This document shows positions 37,550 to 47,406 of a DNA stretch of 64,000 nt, piece by piece (positions within the stretch are counted from its first letter, which is position 1; each line of letters opens with the position of its first letter). Source of the DNA: Arcobacter sp. LA11 (GTDB lineage Bacteria > Campylobacterota > Campylobacteria > Campylobacterales > Arcobacteraceae); the NCBI RefSeq assembly GCF_001895145.1, contig NZ_BDIR01000012.1:1-64000 (forward strand), given 5' to 3'. The position numbers and the translations under genes are program-made. The notes under the pieces were generated by a model. That model saw only the letters and a list, made by a program, of their open reading frames with translations. It made no database searches and was not told where the DNA came from.

Positions 37550-38364
37550 TATGCATCAACCTTTTCAATCTTTACTTGTTTATAACGATATCCTTGAGAT
37601 AAACTACTTGAATCATCATTATTCATTGCACAAAGTGCAATAGTTCCATATAAATTTTTATCAACTATAAAAGACTTTTGTATTTTTTCACCAGCACAAT
37701 TAATAAAAACTTCATCTTTATCAGCTACTTTTGCAACTCTTGCAAAAGATTCACTTCCAACTAAAATATTTGTATCTTCTTCACCATATGTTCGATAAAC
37801 TACTGTTCCATTGTAAGAGTCTAGCTCTTCAACTTCATCTAAATTTTCATCTAAAATTTCATTTATAATATGCTGATACTCTTTATCTAAACAAACTACA
37901 GTTAAATCACTATATTTTCTAATCACTGATAATATTTTTGTAATATTCTCAACTCTTTCATGAGTAAAAATATCTCGTCCTAAAATTAATGTTTTTTCAG
38001 ACTTTTCTAAAGCTCTTTCATAAGCTTCTTCAAACTCTTCTTCTCCGGCACTACTCTCAGCAGAAATATATCCAATATCTAAATCATCAATATATGCTTG
38101 TACTTTTTCATCAGATTTTTTTACAAATGTATCTAAAAGTAAAGAAGCAATACCCTCTTCACTCCCAACTTCATATTTAATAAACTGTGAATAATAAACT
38201 TTTAAATCTACATTATCTATTGGATGCATATAAACAAACTCTGCTGTATTTTTAGCAATAGCTTGAATAATAGCTTCTTGAATCTCTACATTATCAGCAG
38301 CTAAAAAAGAACCAAAAGTGATGATATAATCACTCTTTGAAATAATCTCTTTAATATCTTGCAT
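37549..38364 (-). CDS. NuoG-C-terminus-like protein at the NuoF position
   Basis: The 271-residue protein occupies the nuoF slot but has no NADH-binding, FMN-binding or iron-sulfur motif and a single Cys pair only by chance. It aligns by eye with the C-terminal part of NuoG: YIITFGSFLAADN with FVISVGSFLKSDL, LILGRDIFTHERVENITKIL with LIVGEDLITHPNSENLAKLC, and YRYKQVKIEKVDA with YRYSKAVIKKA. A counterpart (Cj1574c) occurs in Campylobacter jejuni nuo, where flavodoxin is the proposed electron donor. It overlaps both neighbours by 1 base, so it is coupled. Confidence 0.85.
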   Translation of the reverse strand: MQDIKEIISKSDYIITFGSFLAADNVEIQEAIIQAIAKNTAEFVYMHPIDNVDLKVYYSQFIKYEVGSEEGIASLLLDTFVKKSDEKVQAYIDDLDIGYISAESSAGEEEFEEAYERALEKSEKTLILGRDIFTHERVENITKILSVIRKYSDLTVVCLDKEYQHIINEILDENLDEVEELDSYNGTVVYRTYGEEDTNILVGSESFARVAKVADKDEVFINCAGEKIQKSFIVDKNLYGTIALCAMNNDDSSSLSQGYRYKQVKIEKVDA

Positions 38365-38639
38365 TATTTCTCACCCTCTTCTTCAACAACTTCAACTTCT
38401 TTTGGTTCAGGTTTAACTTTTTTAACAACTATTGTCCAATCAACTTCATTAAACTTTATAGAATTCATCATAGTGTAACCTGCTTCATAAATTGCATCTG
38501 AAGATTTTTGAATAGCAGAAAAATCACCGATTTCAAAAAGGAAAATTGCATTTTCACCTTCAACAATGTCTTTATCCATAAGCTCTAACATTCTGTCATA
38601 GAAGTTATCTTTTAACGGTCTTAAATCATATCTTTTCAT
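38364..38639 (-). CDS. small protein at the NuoE position (Cj1575-like)
   Basis: The 91-residue protein replaces NuoE. It has no Cys, so it cannot hold the NuoE 2Fe-2S cluster. The sequence is mostly helix-strand (GENAIFLFEIGDFSAIQKS, WTIVVKKVKPEPKE) with an acidic C-terminal tail. Equivalent short proteins lie at this place in other Campylobacterota nuo operons. It probably helps dock an alternative electron donor to NuoG. It overlaps the next gene by 1 base. Confidence 0.82.
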   Translation of the reverse strand: MKRYDLRPLKDNFYDRMLELMDKDIVEGENAIFLFEIGDFSAIQKSSDAIYEAGYTMMNSIKFNEVDWTIVVKKVKPEPKEVEVVEEEGEK

Positions 38640-38650
38640 AACTTCTCCCC

Positions 38651-39880
38651 TTACCTATCAATCTCACCGAATACAACATTCAGATTACCAATAATTGCAA
38701 CAACATCAGCTAATTGATGACCAGGAAGCATATCTTCTAAAAGACCTGTGTGCCAAAAAGATGGAGCTCTTAATTTCATTTTATAAGCATATGGAGAACC
38801 ATCACTTACTATCATATATCCAAGTTCACCTTTTGGTGATTCAGTTGCAACATAGATTTCACCTTTTGGAGGTCTCATACCTTGTGTTACTAAAACAAAG
38901 TGTTGCATTAAAGAGTAGTTTTGAGTCATCACTTCTTCTTTTGGAGCTGAGATATATTCAGGAGCATGTGCCATAAGTTGTGACTCACTCTCTTTATACA
39001 TAGGAATAAGTTGTCTTAAAATCTTTGTACACTCTCGCATCTCTTGCATGTGACACTTGTATCTTCCATAACAATCACCAGTTGAAGCTACAGGTACATC
39101 AAAATCTAATTCTGGATAGATTCCATAAGGCATTTCACGTCTTAAATCCCATTTAACGCCCGAAGCTCTTAGAACAATTCCTGAACAGGCCCAATCTTTT
39201 GCCATCTTTTCATCAATCACACCAACATTTTCAAGTCTCATTCTCCAGATTCTATTTTCTGTTAAAAGACCTTCATATTTTTCAACTTCTGTTTCTAGTA
39301 TTCCACAGAATTTTTCTAAATCTTCACACCAACCTTCTGGTAAATCTAAAGGAACTCCTCCAATTCTAACTGCACTATGAGTAAGTCTTGCACCACAATA
39401 ATCTTCAATAAGATCCATTGCATATTCTCTTTCTCTAAAGGCATATAAAAATACTGACATTGCTCCTACATCAAGAGCGTGAGTTGCTAGCCAGAAAAGA
39501 TGTGACATAAGTCTATTTATTTCTAGAAGCATCGTTCTTATAATCTCAGCTCGTCTAGGTGCTTCAATTCCAAGTAGCTTCTCTACAGCTAAAGCAAAAC
39601 CATAGTTATTAGAAGTAGATGCGATATAATCCATTCTATCTGTTGTAGGTAAGAATTCATTATAAATCATATTCTCACCCATTTTTTCCATACCTCTATG
39701 TAAATAACCAACACCAGGTGTTGCTTTTACAATTTCCTCACCTTTAAGCTCTAACATAAGTCTCATTTGACCGTGAGCTGATGGATGTTGAGGCCCGAAG
39801 TTAACCATCATCGTGTTATCTTCTCTCTCAAAATTTATATTTTCAAAGAAAGGTTTTAATCTATTTACTGATTGTTGCAT
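38651..39880 (-). CDS. nuoD: complex I subunit NuoD
   Basis: The 409-residue 49-kDa-type subunit forms the quinone site with NuoB. Conserved blocks: [19 protein letters not shown] (the His-loop) near residue 27, [19 protein letters not shown] and [17 protein letters not shown], ending GEIDR. It is separate from NuoC, which starts 4 bases upstream, unlike the NuoCD fusion of E. coli. Confidence 0.97.
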   Translation of the reverse strand: MQQSVNRLKPFFENINFEREDNTMMVNFGPQHPSAHGQMRLMLELKGEEIVKATPGVGYLHRGMEKMGENMIYNEFLPTTDRMDYIASTSNNYGFALAVEKLLGIEAPRRAEIIRTMLLEINRLMSHLFWLATHALDVGAMSVFLYAFREREYAMDLIEDYCGARLTHSAVRIGGVPLDLPEGWCEDLEKFCGILETEVEKYEGLLTENRIWRMRLENVGVIDEKMAKDWACSGIVLRASGVKWDLRREMPYGIYPELDFDVPVASTGDCYGRYKCHMQEMRECTKILRQLIPMYKESESQLMAHAPEYISAPKEEVMTQNYSLMQHFVLVTQGMRPPKGEIYVATESPKGELGYMIVSDGSPYAYKMKLRAPSFWHTGLLEDMLPGHQLADVVAIIGNLNVVFGEIDR

Positions 39881-39884
39881 ATTA

Positions 39885-40694
39885 TTACCTTCTCTCTTTT
39901 ATAGTTACAGAATCATCTTCATGAAGCTTTTTAATAATTGGGATTCCACCCTCTTCTTGATAAGCAAGAGGAGTATGCTCTGGTTCTTTACCATCAGTGA
40001 TATCAACACCTTTTGGTACTTCATGCCCAAGTCTAGAGAATCGTTCAGTATCATATCTATCAACATTTGCACAATCTCTAATTTCTGGACCAATTACATC
40101 TCTGTACTCTTTTCCAAAAATTTTATCTACTTCATACCAGTTTGCAGCCTCATCACCTGTTAAAGGATATGTTTTTCGTAATGGATGGTCATACCAATCA
40201 TCTGGCATAATAATTCTTTTCATATTTGGATGATTTAGTATTTTAACACCATACATATCATACATTTCTCTCTCAGCCCAAGAAGCCATTCTAAATACAT
40301 TATAAACTGATTCTATAGGTTGTTTTTGTCTAATAAAAGTTTTGATTCTAAGTCTTTTTCTTTTACTTAAAGATAACATTTCATAAAAAATCTCAAAGCC
40401 ACCACGATCAGCTATATAATCAATCGCCGAAAGTTCCATTAGTTGTTCATAGTTTAAAGCATCTCTTAAAAATGTTATTACATTAATATTATCTTCTGGA
40501 TTTATATAAATTACTAATTCTTCTACTTCAATATAATCATTTAAAATTTCAAACTTATCTCTTAATTGTTCAATATCTTTTGCATAGATTTCATCTTCAC
40601 TAGAGTCTCTTTTTGGAGTTTCTGGCGCTACAAAAAATCTATCATTGAAATATGATTTTGCTTGTACATCATTTTTAGGCGTATATTTTCTCAT
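39885..40694 (-). CDS. nuoC: complex I subunit NuoC
   Basis: The 269-residue 30-kDa-type subunit has the family signature [20 protein letters not shown] near residue 145 followed by [17 protein letters not shown]. It is longer than typical NuoC because of an N-terminal ~50-residue charged extension and a C-terminal tail ([20 protein letters not shown]). It overlaps nuoB by 1 base. Confidence 0.95.
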   Translation of the reverse strand: MRKYTPKNDVQAKSYFNDRFFVAPETPKRDSSEDEIYAKDIEQLRDKFEILNDYIEVEELVIYINPEDNINVITFLRDALNYEQLMELSAIDYIADRGGFEIFYEMLSLSKRKRLRIKTFIRQKQPIESVYNVFRMASWAEREMYDMYGVKILNHPNMKRIIMPDDWYDHPLRKTYPLTGDEAANWYEVDKIFGKEYRDVIGPEIRDCANVDRYDTERFSRLGHEVPKGVDITDGKEPEHTPLAYQEEGGIPIIKKLHEDDSVTIKERR

Positions 40695-41203
40695 TACACT
40701 AACCTTTTTTTCTTGATTGATCTAAAGATAGATTCTCTTCTGATTTTCTTTTGAAGCATCATAAGTGCATATTGGAGAGTTTCAGGTCTTGGAGCACATC
40801 CTGGAAGATAAATATCAACAGGAACAACTCTATCCACCCCTTGAACCGTGGCATATGTATTAAACATTCCACCAGTATTTGCACATGACCCCATCGAAAT
40901 AACCCATTTTGGGTCAGGCATTTGGTCATATAATCTTCTCATAAATTCTGCATGTTTTTTAGTTAATGTTCCAGCAACTACAATTACATCTGCTTGTCTT
41001 GGAGATGCTCTAAAAATAGTTCCAAATCTATCGAAGTCATATCTTGAAGCACCTGTTGCCATCATCTCAATAGCACAACAGGCTAATCCATAAGTTAAAG
41101 GCCATAAAGAGTTAGACCTTCCCCAGTTTACTAATTTATCAACAGTAGTAAGAGCAATTGGCGCCCCACCATCTTGTAAATAATTTACTTTATGCTGTGC
41201 CAT
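40694..41203 (-). CDS. nuoB: complex I subunit NuoB
   Basis: The 169-residue subunit binds the terminal cluster N2, which reduces quinone. The tandem Cys pair is in [10 protein letters not shown], with the other ligands in [10 protein letters not shown] and [10 protein letters not shown]. It overlaps nuoA by 19 bases and nuoC by 1. Confidence 0.97.
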   Translation of the reverse strand: MAQHKVNYLQDGGAPIALTTVDKLVNWGRSNSLWPLTYGLACCAIEMMATGASRYDFDRFGTIFRASPRQADVIVVAGTLTKKHAEFMRRLYDQMPDPKWVISMGSCANTGGMFNTYATVQGVDRVVPVDIYLPGCAPRPETLQYALMMLQKKIRRESIFRSIKKKRLV

Positions 41204-41574
41204 TCAAGAGCTCCTTTTTTCCATGCGTAAATAAATCCAATTGTCAGTAAAAGAATGAATAAAATCATCTCTACAAATCCAAACCAACCTAGGACTTTAA
41301 AGTCAACTGCCCATGGAAACATAAATATAATTTCTATATCAAATAAAATAAAAAGTAGTGCCATTAAATAGAATTGTACGGATACACTATTTGGCTGCTT
41401 TGTAACCTCTGGTCCACATTCGTATAGCGTAGCTTTTAACTTTTCAGTATCAAGTCGGGCTAATTTTCTACTAACAAAACGGGCGAGGAAAACTGTAGCG
41501 ATAAAAGCACCAAAAGTTAATATAAACATAACAAAGGCACCAAAGTACGGATGAGAGAACTCCATATGTGTCAT
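41185..41574 (-). CDS. nuoA: complex I subunit NuoA
   Basis: The 129-residue first gene product of nuo has three membrane helices, with the conserved YECGPEV loop between helix 1 and 2 (near residue 51) and [16 protein letters not shown] in helix 2. Of two nearby ATGs I keep the first (MTHMEF), which lies 7 bases after AAGGA. Confidence 0.96.
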   Translation of the reverse strand: MTHMEFSHPYFGAFVMFILTFGAFIATVFLARFVSRKLARLDTEKLKATLYECGPEVTKQPNSVSVQFYLMALLFILFDIEIIFMFPWAVDFKVLGWFGFVEMILFILLLTIGFIYAWKKGALEWHSIK

Positions 41575-41605
41575 CTTTTAATCCTTAATGATTATTATTA
41601 GCTAG

Positions 41606-41611
41606 ATAATA
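41606..41611 (-). promoter_or_regulatory. candidate nuo operon promoter -10
   Basis: TATTAT on the minus strand (within GGATATTATC) lies 31 bases before the nuoA ATG, giving a short leader that contains AAGGA. The region upstream to 41789 holds no gene. Confidence 0.45.
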
Positions 41612-41721
41612 TCCAATATCTTATAAAGCTAGTCTTATAATTAGGATACTAGTTCAAACTATTTTCTTTTCTATAACTAAAGGTATCAATTAAATAAAAA
41701 ATTTTAAGAATATTTTAATAT

Positions 41722-41765
41722 ATTAAAATGATATTAAAATGATATTAAGGTGATAATAAAATGAT
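41722..41765. repeat. four 11-bp direct repeats upstream of nuo
   Basis: Four head-to-tail copies of ATTAAAATGAT: two perfect (41722-41732, 41733-41743), then ATTAAGGTGAT and AATAAAATGAT. They are spaced by one helical turn and lie about 110-160 bases upstream of the candidate nuo -10. They could be regulator sites or phased bends. Confidence 0.85.
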
Positions 41766-41770
41766 ATTGA

Positions 41771-41806
41771 CAAAAAAGAGTGGAATTTTTTAAAAAAATC
41801 CCACTT
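41771..41806 (-). terminator. intrinsic terminator of the AAA ATPase gene
   Basis: On the minus strand AGTGGGATTTTTT pairs with AAAAAATTCCACT (one G-T wobble) and is followed by TCTTTTTTG. The stem starts within the last codons of the ATPase gene. It should separate that gene from the nuo promoter downstream. Confidence 0.75.
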
Positions 41807-43523
41807 TATTTTCAGAGTCAAAATTGCCTTTTAACTCTTTTTCAATTTGCTCTTCAAAAGATTTTATAGTAAAAACAGGATCTTCATCAAGTGCAATTTT
41901 AAATGCAGTGTTTTTGATAATCATTTCAATCTGTCCACCCGTTAATTCATTACTAGCAAGTTTTTCTAAATCGAAATCTTTTTCTAAAGGTAAAGCTTCA
42001 GGAAGAAGTTTTTCCCATAGTTCAACTCTTTGTTCTAAAGTTGGTTTTTTAAACTCGATTTTATAATTAAATCTTCTAGAAAATGCTTTATCTAAGGATT
42101 CTAAAAGATTTGTAGTTGCAATTAATATTCCATCAAATCTTTCAATTTGTTCTAAGAAAATATTTTGCATTTGATTATGCATTTTTTCACTTCCACTTGA
42201 ACTTGATGTTGTTCTTGAACTTAAAAACTGATCAGCCTCATTTAAAAGTAAAATAGGCTCTGATTTACTTTTATCTCGTAAATCATAATACTTATCAAAA
42301 ATTGCTCTAACATTTTTTTCACTCTCACCTACATACATAGAAAGAATTTTTGAACAATCAAAACTAAGAACCTGTTTTTTAAGAGATTTTGCAAGAGCTA
42401 ACGAAGTCAATGTTTTACCAGTTCCAGCAAAGCCATAAAATATAATCCTAGCTTCAATTCCTCTTTTTTTATCTTTTAATCCCCACTGTTTTAAACGATT
42501 GAAAACATTTTTATCCATCTGTTTTAAAAGAGCATTTAAGGTCTCTCTTGTTTTATCATTTAAAACTACATCATCTAAAGACTTTGTAGTAGAAACAAGT
42601 TCAAAAACATCTTGTTCTTTTATCAAAGAGTCTAGTTTTATTTTTCTACTTCTAGTCTTCTTTTTTGTAGGGTGTGAGATTTTATAAAGAATATCATCTG
42701 GAATATAAAAGTTTCTATTTATCCCACCAAATGGCGTTAAAACCTCATCATAATCCACAAGTCCATTTGATACTAAATTTGAGCCCTCTTCAAGTAAACT
42801 TCTATATTTTATCTTTTCATAATCATCAGAAGAAACCAAATCAATCAAAGAATTCATATCTCTAATTGTTCCATCTCCACCTGAATACTCTTCTTTTAAA
42901 AGTGCTAAAAACAACATCTGCTCTTGTTCATCTAAAGTATTGCTTTTGAAAAAGTCTTCAAGCATGATATCATTTGCAGTCTCTTTAACTCTATCTTTGA
43001 TTCTATTTTCAAGAAGAGTTAATTTTGATTTTAATCTATTGATATTTGGTGAGTTTTCATCAAAATTTCTTTTTACTAGATTTAACTGTTGAGCTAAATC
43101 TATTTTAAAAAATTGGTCTTGAAGGTACTCAAGATGATCTTCATACTTTTTTATCTCAGGTAAAACAAACTCCAAAGAGCCTTTTTCTAAAAGTTTTAAA
43201 TATGCAGGAGATAAAGTCACCGCTGAGTTTAAAAGTTCAAGTTGTGACATATCACTAAGTTTTATATGGTCAAAACTATTTTGTACCAACCAGCCAAATT
43301 CTAGTAAAGATTTGATAAGTTTTATATTTTCTAAATGTTCAAATTTTTTAATATCATAAAACTCACCTAAAATATCAATCACAACTAAAGTATCTCGTCC
43401 TAAGATATACTCTTTTGTGATATATTGTAAGATTATCGCTTCTTCTTTTGAACATTTCAGTTGCTTAAAAAAAGCAGATTTTTGTACTGTTTTTGCATTT
43501 ACAAAGTCTATTATTTCATTCAT
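41790..43523 (-). CDS. AAA ATPase of unknown function
   Basis: The 577-residue protein has an N-terminal helical region of ~300 residues without recognisable domain and a C-terminal AAA module: Walker A GFAGTGKT at 364-371, ILLLNEADQFL at 424-434, sensor-1 LIATTN at 467-472 and RR at 483-484 for the arginine finger. Walker B has Asn where Asp normally precedes Glu. The AAA part resembles FtsH/spastin-type ATPases that remodel or unfold proteins. There is no protease or nuclease domain and no membrane segment. It overlaps a small membrane protein gene by 4 bases; together they form a two-gene unit. Confidence 0.8.
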   Translation of the reverse strand: MNEIIDFVNAKTVQKSAFFKQLKCSKEEAIILQYITKEYILGRDTLVVIDILGEFYDIKKFEHLENIKLIKSLLEFGWLVQNSFDHIKLSDMSQLELLNSAVTLSPAYLKLLEKGSLEFVLPEIKKYEDHLEYLQDQFFKIDLAQQLNLVKRNFDENSPNINRLKSKLTLLENRIKDRVKETANDIMLEDFFKSNTLDEQEQMLFLALLKEEYSGGDGTIRDMNSLIDLVSSDDYEKIKYRSLLEEGSNLVSNGLVDYDEVLTPFGGINRNFYIPDDILYKISHPTKKKTRSRKIKLDSLIKEQDVFELVSTTKSLDDVVLNDKTRETLNALLKQMDKNVFNRLKQWGLKDKKRGIEARIIFYGFAGTGKTLTSLALAKSLKKQVLSFDCSKILSMYVGESEKNVRAIFDKYYDLRDKSKSEPILLLNEADQFLSSRTTSSSSGSEKMHNQMQNIFLEQIERFDGILIATTNLLESLDKAFSRRFNYKIEFKKPTLEQRVELWEKLLPEALPLEKDFDLEKLASNELTGGQIEMIIKNTAFKIALDEDPVFTIKSFEEQIEKELKGNFDSENKVGFF

Positions 43524-43873
43524 TTATTATGTTTTTCCTCTAAGCTTTTATAAAAAGCTTCTAAATTTTCTTTATCTTTAAATTCTATAGTATAATCATT
43601 ATTTATAATTATAGTTAAATTGTTTTTATCTATTTTATTTATTTTGTTTAGTTTAAACTTTCGTTCATCATTTTTTACATCAACACTAAAGCTATTATCA
43701 ACTTGTATAATCTCATCTTTACAAATACCTTTATAAGTACCCTTTGAGTAGATGATATTTTGACAACTACTAGCTTCAAAATGTTCTTTTATCTTTTCTA
43801 AGTTTGAGTTATCATATATATTTAAAGCTATTACAATCAAAGCAATAATTCCAAATAAAACCAAAAAAATCAT
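43520..43873 (-). CDS. small membrane-anchored hypothetical protein
   Basis: I do not recognise this 117-residue protein. The N-terminus is one membrane helix (IFLVLFGIIALIVIALNIY, 2-20), followed by a soluble part of ~95 residues with two Cys (C38 and C51, in SCQNII and GICKDE) and strand-like repeats (YTIEFKDKENLEAFYKS). It is coupled to the AAA ATPase by a 4-base overlap and comes first in the unit, so it could anchor or feed substrates to the ATPase. Confidence 0.7.
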   Translation of the reverse strand: MIFLVLFGIIALIVIALNIYDNSNLEKIKEHFEASSCQNIIYSKGTYKGICKDEIIQVDNSFSVDVKNDERKFKLNKINKIDKNNLTIIINNDYTIEFKDKENLEAFYKSLEEKHNK

Positions 43874-43940
43874 TATCTTTTAACTCCTTATAAAATATAA
43901 ATATATTACTATTACTTCTTTATTATAACAAAGGTTCACT

Positions 43941-45323
43941 ATGAAATATATATTATTTATTTTTTCTATTTTTCTATTCTTTACAGGATGTCAAAATAAC
44001 GATGTTGAGATTCCTAACTTGAAAACATACAATAGTTTTGATAAATTTAACTATACAAAAGAAGATATCACATTTTTTGAAAAAGAGTTTGAAAATATTT
44101 TAAGCATAGAAAATGTTGAAATTTTAAAACAATACGAGCAATTCTACAGTAAAAATTCAAACTATTTTTTAAATGGAAAACAAAAAGTACAAACTTTAAA
44201 ACAAAAGATAGAAAAACTAAAAAAAGACAAAGATTCTAACTCTGATTTATACCTTCTTCAAAAAGCTAAAAAGATTATAAAAGAGGACAAAAAAGAAACT
44301 ATTAAAATATATAAACAATTAGCAAAAAGAGGGAATATCAAAGCACAAAGAGAACTTGTAGAAATTTATAAAATCAATAATCCCTCTATAGCTCTAAAGT
44401 GGTTAGAAAAATTAGTTGAAAGTAATGATATAGCAAGTATGAAAGAATACGCAAGTGCAAATATTTATATGGTTAGACCTGTCATTGTTCAGGACTTAAA
44501 AAAAGCACTAGAGACATATGAAAAACTTGCAGAATTTGGCGAACTATCAAGTATCATGAGACTTGGCAATATATATGAATATGGATATCATAAAGAAGTA
44601 GCCCCTAAAGATAAAGAAAAATCTTTAGAATATTATGAATTAGCTGCTTCAAAAAACTACGAAATAGCACAAAAAAAACTATATGAAATATACTCTTGTA
44701 AAAAATGTAAACCAGATAGATACAATCCAGAAAAAGCAAAAGTATTGCAAAAAATCCTAGTTAAATATTTAGACAAAAAGATAATTGAAGAACTAGACAA
44801 AAAAGAAGAAAAAATCACATTAAAAATAAAACCAAAAGCTATAGAAAAAAAAGAAGTTGAGATTAAAAAAGTTGTTGAAAAACCAAAAACAGAAGAAATA
44901 AGTAAGAAAAAAATTGAAACTAAAGAGACTGTAGAAGCTCCTAAAGTAGAGGAAGCTAAAAAAGAAACAACAATAATTACTAAACAAGAAAAAAGTAAAA
45001 AAGAAATAGTCAAATGCTACGATATGGAAGTTGCAAGTGAAATGATCACTGATGATTGTAAAAACAAAATTCAGACTATATTGCAAAAGAAAAAATACAT
45101 CTCAAGAATCACGATACTTCCTGTGATAGATAAAAGTGATATAGCTTATTTTGAAAAAGAAGACTCAAAAAAGTCGCTTCTAGAGTCACTTGCTAAAAAT
45201 AGAGTTCTTGAGATAGAAAAATATCTAAAAGAAAATATAGAAAATACTCCTGATATAAAAAAATATGACTATCACGTGATATCTAAGAAGAAAAACAAAG
45301 GAGTGATTTTAAAATTTTACTAA
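43941..45323 (+). CDS. Sel1/TPR-repeat lipoprotein with OmpA-like C-terminus
   Basis: The 460-residue protein has a lipoprotein signal (FLFFTGC, Cys17) and so should be anchored in an envelope membrane. Residues ~100-265 are helical Sel1-like repeats (KIYKQLAKRGNIKAQRELVE, ALETYEKLAEFGELSSIMRL, SLEYYELAASKNYEIAQKKL). A Lys/Glu-rich linker (~275-355) follows. The last ~100 residues (ITILPVIDKSD, then SLAKNRVLEIEKYLKENI) look like a divergent OmpA-type peptidoglycan-binding domain. It ends tail to tail with the AEC transporter, overlapping by 4 bases. The function may be envelope scaffolding; no specific partner is known. Confidence 0.75.
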   Translation: MKYILFIFSIFLFFTGCQNNDVEIPNLKTYNSFDKFNYTKEDITFFEKEFENILSIENVEILKQYEQFYSKNSNYFLNGKQKVQTLKQKIEKLKKDKDSNSDLYLLQKAKKIIKEDKKETIKIYKQLAKRGNIKAQRELVEIYKINNPSIALKWLEKLVESNDIASMKEYASANIYMVRPVIVQDLKKALETYEKLAEFGELSSIMRLGNIYEYGYHKEVAPKDKEKSLEYYELAASKNYEIAQKKLYEIYSCKKCKPDRYNPEKAKVLQKILVKYLDKKIIEELDKKEEKITLKIKPKAIEKKEVEIKKVVEKPKTEEISKKKIETKETVEAPKVEEAKKETTIITKQEKSKKEIVKCYDMEVASEMITDDCKNKIQTILQKKKYISRITILPVIDKSDIAYFEKEDSKKSLLESLAKNRVLEIEKYLKENIENTPDIKKYDYHVISKKKNKGVILKFY

Positions 45324-46237
45324 GAAACGATAAATCCTAAAATCAAAGAAATAGTAAAAATTGAAACTATTGTTTGAAGTGTGATAATCGAAGCCATAAG
45401 TTTTATATCTCCACCTAATTGTCTTGCTAGTACAAAAGCAGAAGGTGCAGTTGGCATCGCTGCAAAAACAACTACAATACTCAAAAACAAAGTATCTAAA
45501 CCAAAATAAATACCAATACCATACATACAAATAGGCTTTATCAAAAGTTTTAAAATAGATGAAATCACCAACTCTGATTTTGCTTCTTTTATAGATTTTA
45601 AATCTAATGAAAAACCAACAGACAATAGTCCCATAGGTAAAGCAGAAGCACTTAATATTTTTAAAACATTTAAAGCAATAACAGGAATAGTAAAATCAAT
45701 ATAATTTATACTCCCACCAATCACACAAGCAACTATTAAAGGATTTGTCACAATTGACTTTATCATCCCACTAAAAGTTGCTTTTTGGTCATTTACATAA
45801 ATTGCAAAGATAGTAATACAAATCACATTTATCAAAGGAATCGCAAAAGTGATAAGAAGAGCAGCTAAAGCAATACCTTCATCACCAAACATTGAAGCGA
45901 TTAAAGCTAAGAAAACATAAGTGTTGAACCTAACTGTTCCTTGTACTACAGAGCTAAAAGGAGCACCAGTAGTTTTTGTTTTAAAGTTTATTAGTAAAGT
46001 TATTATTAGTATCGCAAAGATACCTAAGATACCTGTTAAAACAAAATCAAAAGCTTCTATGTTTTCAAGGTTTGCAGTTGAAAGTTTATATATAAGTAAA
46101 GAAGGCATAAGAACAAAATATGTCAATTTATCCGCACTAGCCCAAAAGTCATTTGAAGGAAACTTTATTCTTTTAAAATAGTATCCTATTAATATAAGTA
46201 AGAAAATTGGTATAAGGGCTGTAAAAATATGTTCCAT
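45320..46237 (-). CDS. AEC-family transporter
   Basis: The 305-residue inner-membrane protein has about ten hydrophobic helices and belongs to the auxin efflux carrier/malonate transporter family: HIFTALIPIFLLILIGYYFK at the start and AMPTAPSAFVLARQLGGD near residue 265 are family blocks. Substrates are usually small carboxylates, but none can be predicted here. It is a single-gene unit. Confidence 0.85.
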   Translation of the reverse strand: MEHIFTALIPIFLLILIGYYFKRIKFPSNDFWASADKLTYFVLMPSLLIYKLSTANLENIEAFDFVLTGILGIFAILIITLLINFKTKTTGAPFSSVVQGTVRFNTYVFLALIASMFGDEGIALAALLITFAIPLINVICITIFAIYVNDQKATFSGMIKSIVTNPLIVACVIGGSINYIDFTIPVIALNVLKILSASALPMGLLSVGFSLDLKSIKEAKSELVISSILKLLIKPICMYGIGIYFGLDTLFLSIVVVFAAMPTAPSAFVLARQLGGDIKLMASIITLQTIVSIFTISLILGFIVS

Positions 46238-46365
46238 ATTATCTCTGTATTAAATAAAGTAAAACCATTATATCTTGATTTTACTTGAAGACTTAGTTTT
46301 ATAATAAATCCAAAAATAAATTATTAAGTATACTTTTAATAAAATTCTTGTTTTAAAGGAAATCA

Positions 46366-47379
46366 ATGTACAAAAGAATAATAAACTCAACATTTTATCC
46401 AGTTTTCGAAAATAAATTTATTTTAATGAAGGCACTTTTTCTTCCACTTTTATCTATAATTGTATTGAGTGAATTAATATTGAAATATCATGAAAGTGGC
46501 TTTATTGTTATCTTTCTTTCTATTTTAACTTTTTTATTAAATATTACTATTGCTATTACTACTCATAGGATTCTTTTATTAGGTCAAGATAGTATTCCAC
46601 CATGGGGTCTTTTTAAATTTGGAGGAAGAGAATTTTCATTTTTAATTACATCTATAGCTATAGGACTTACTATAGGGGTTGTAGTATTATTTGGAGCTAT
46701 TCCAATGATGTTTATGCCAGAGTCAATAATTCCTCAAATAATATTAGTTATTGCAGTATTCTTTGCAACAGTATTCTTTAGTAGACTATCTTTGGCTTTA
46801 CCTTCAATTGCAATCAATAAAGAAATTTCAATTAGTGATGCATGGGATTATACTAAAAATTATAAGCTATTAACCTATTTTACGATAGTTATTTTCCCAA
46901 CTATTTTTACTATTATTTTAGGAATAGGCTATCAGTTAGCCATTGGGTTTTTAATTAAAGTTATTTCGCCAAAACTAAATATTTTGTATCCAGTTTTAGA
47001 TGTATTTATAACAGTATTCATAGTTAGTGCACTTTCTGCTACATATAAAGTAATAAAAGAAGATCATCCTGAGTACTTTGAAAAAATAACAAGACAAGAG
47101 AATGATGCTTTAATAATAAATAATAAAAATCGCATTTTAGTAGATACTAAAAAAACTCCCCTATCTTTTGAAATAATAAAAAATGAACTAATTAAACAAT
47201 ATGAAGAGTTAGGTTTTACTAATACAATTGTTGACAAAGAAGATTCATGGATGATAAAAAATCCTGAAATCAAAAATGCTTATGTCTCTTTATCTTTTAA
47301 TAAAAGTCAATATAAAGTCGAAGCATACAATATAAAAGAAGCAGATTTAAACTTATTTTCTAAAGAAAAAGAAGTCTAG
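46366..47379 (+). CDS. six-helix membrane protein of unknown function
   Basis: I do not recognise this 337-residue protein. It has six predicted membrane helices between about residues 20 and 225, with a hydrophobic repeat pattern (FSFLITSIAIGLTIGVVVLF, IILVIAVFFATVFFSRLSLA). A soluble C-terminal domain of ~100 residues follows (LSFEIIKNELIKQYEELGF onward). The ribosome site AAAGGA is good. It is transcribed alone, with TTAATAAAAT upstream as a weak -10. Its C-terminus faces the FMN reductase gene tail to tail. Confidence 0.75.
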   Translation: MYKRIINSTFYPVFENKFILMKALFLPLLSIIVLSELILKYHESGFIVIFLSILTFLLNITIAITTHRILLLGQDSIPPWGLFKFGGREFSFLITSIAIGLTIGVVVLFGAIPMMFMPESIIPQIILVIAVFFATVFFSRLSLALPSIAINKEISISDAWDYTKNYKLLTYFTIVIFPTIFTIILGIGYQLAIGFLIKVISPKLNILYPVLDVFITVFIVSALSATYKVIKEDHPEYFEKITRQENDALIINNKNRILVDTKKTPLSFEIIKNELIKQYEELGFTNTIVDKEDSWMIKNPEIKNAYVSLSFNKSQYKVEAYNIKEADLNLFSKEKEV

Positions 47380-47406
47380 TTTTAATTTATTCTTCTAGTG
47401 TCTTAC

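Noticed and set aside
44657-45086. Open frames on the minus strand within the lipoprotein gene, rich in Phe and Ser
   Set aside because: They are antisense of the Lys/Glu-rich linker, which produces Phe-rich readings; no start signals.
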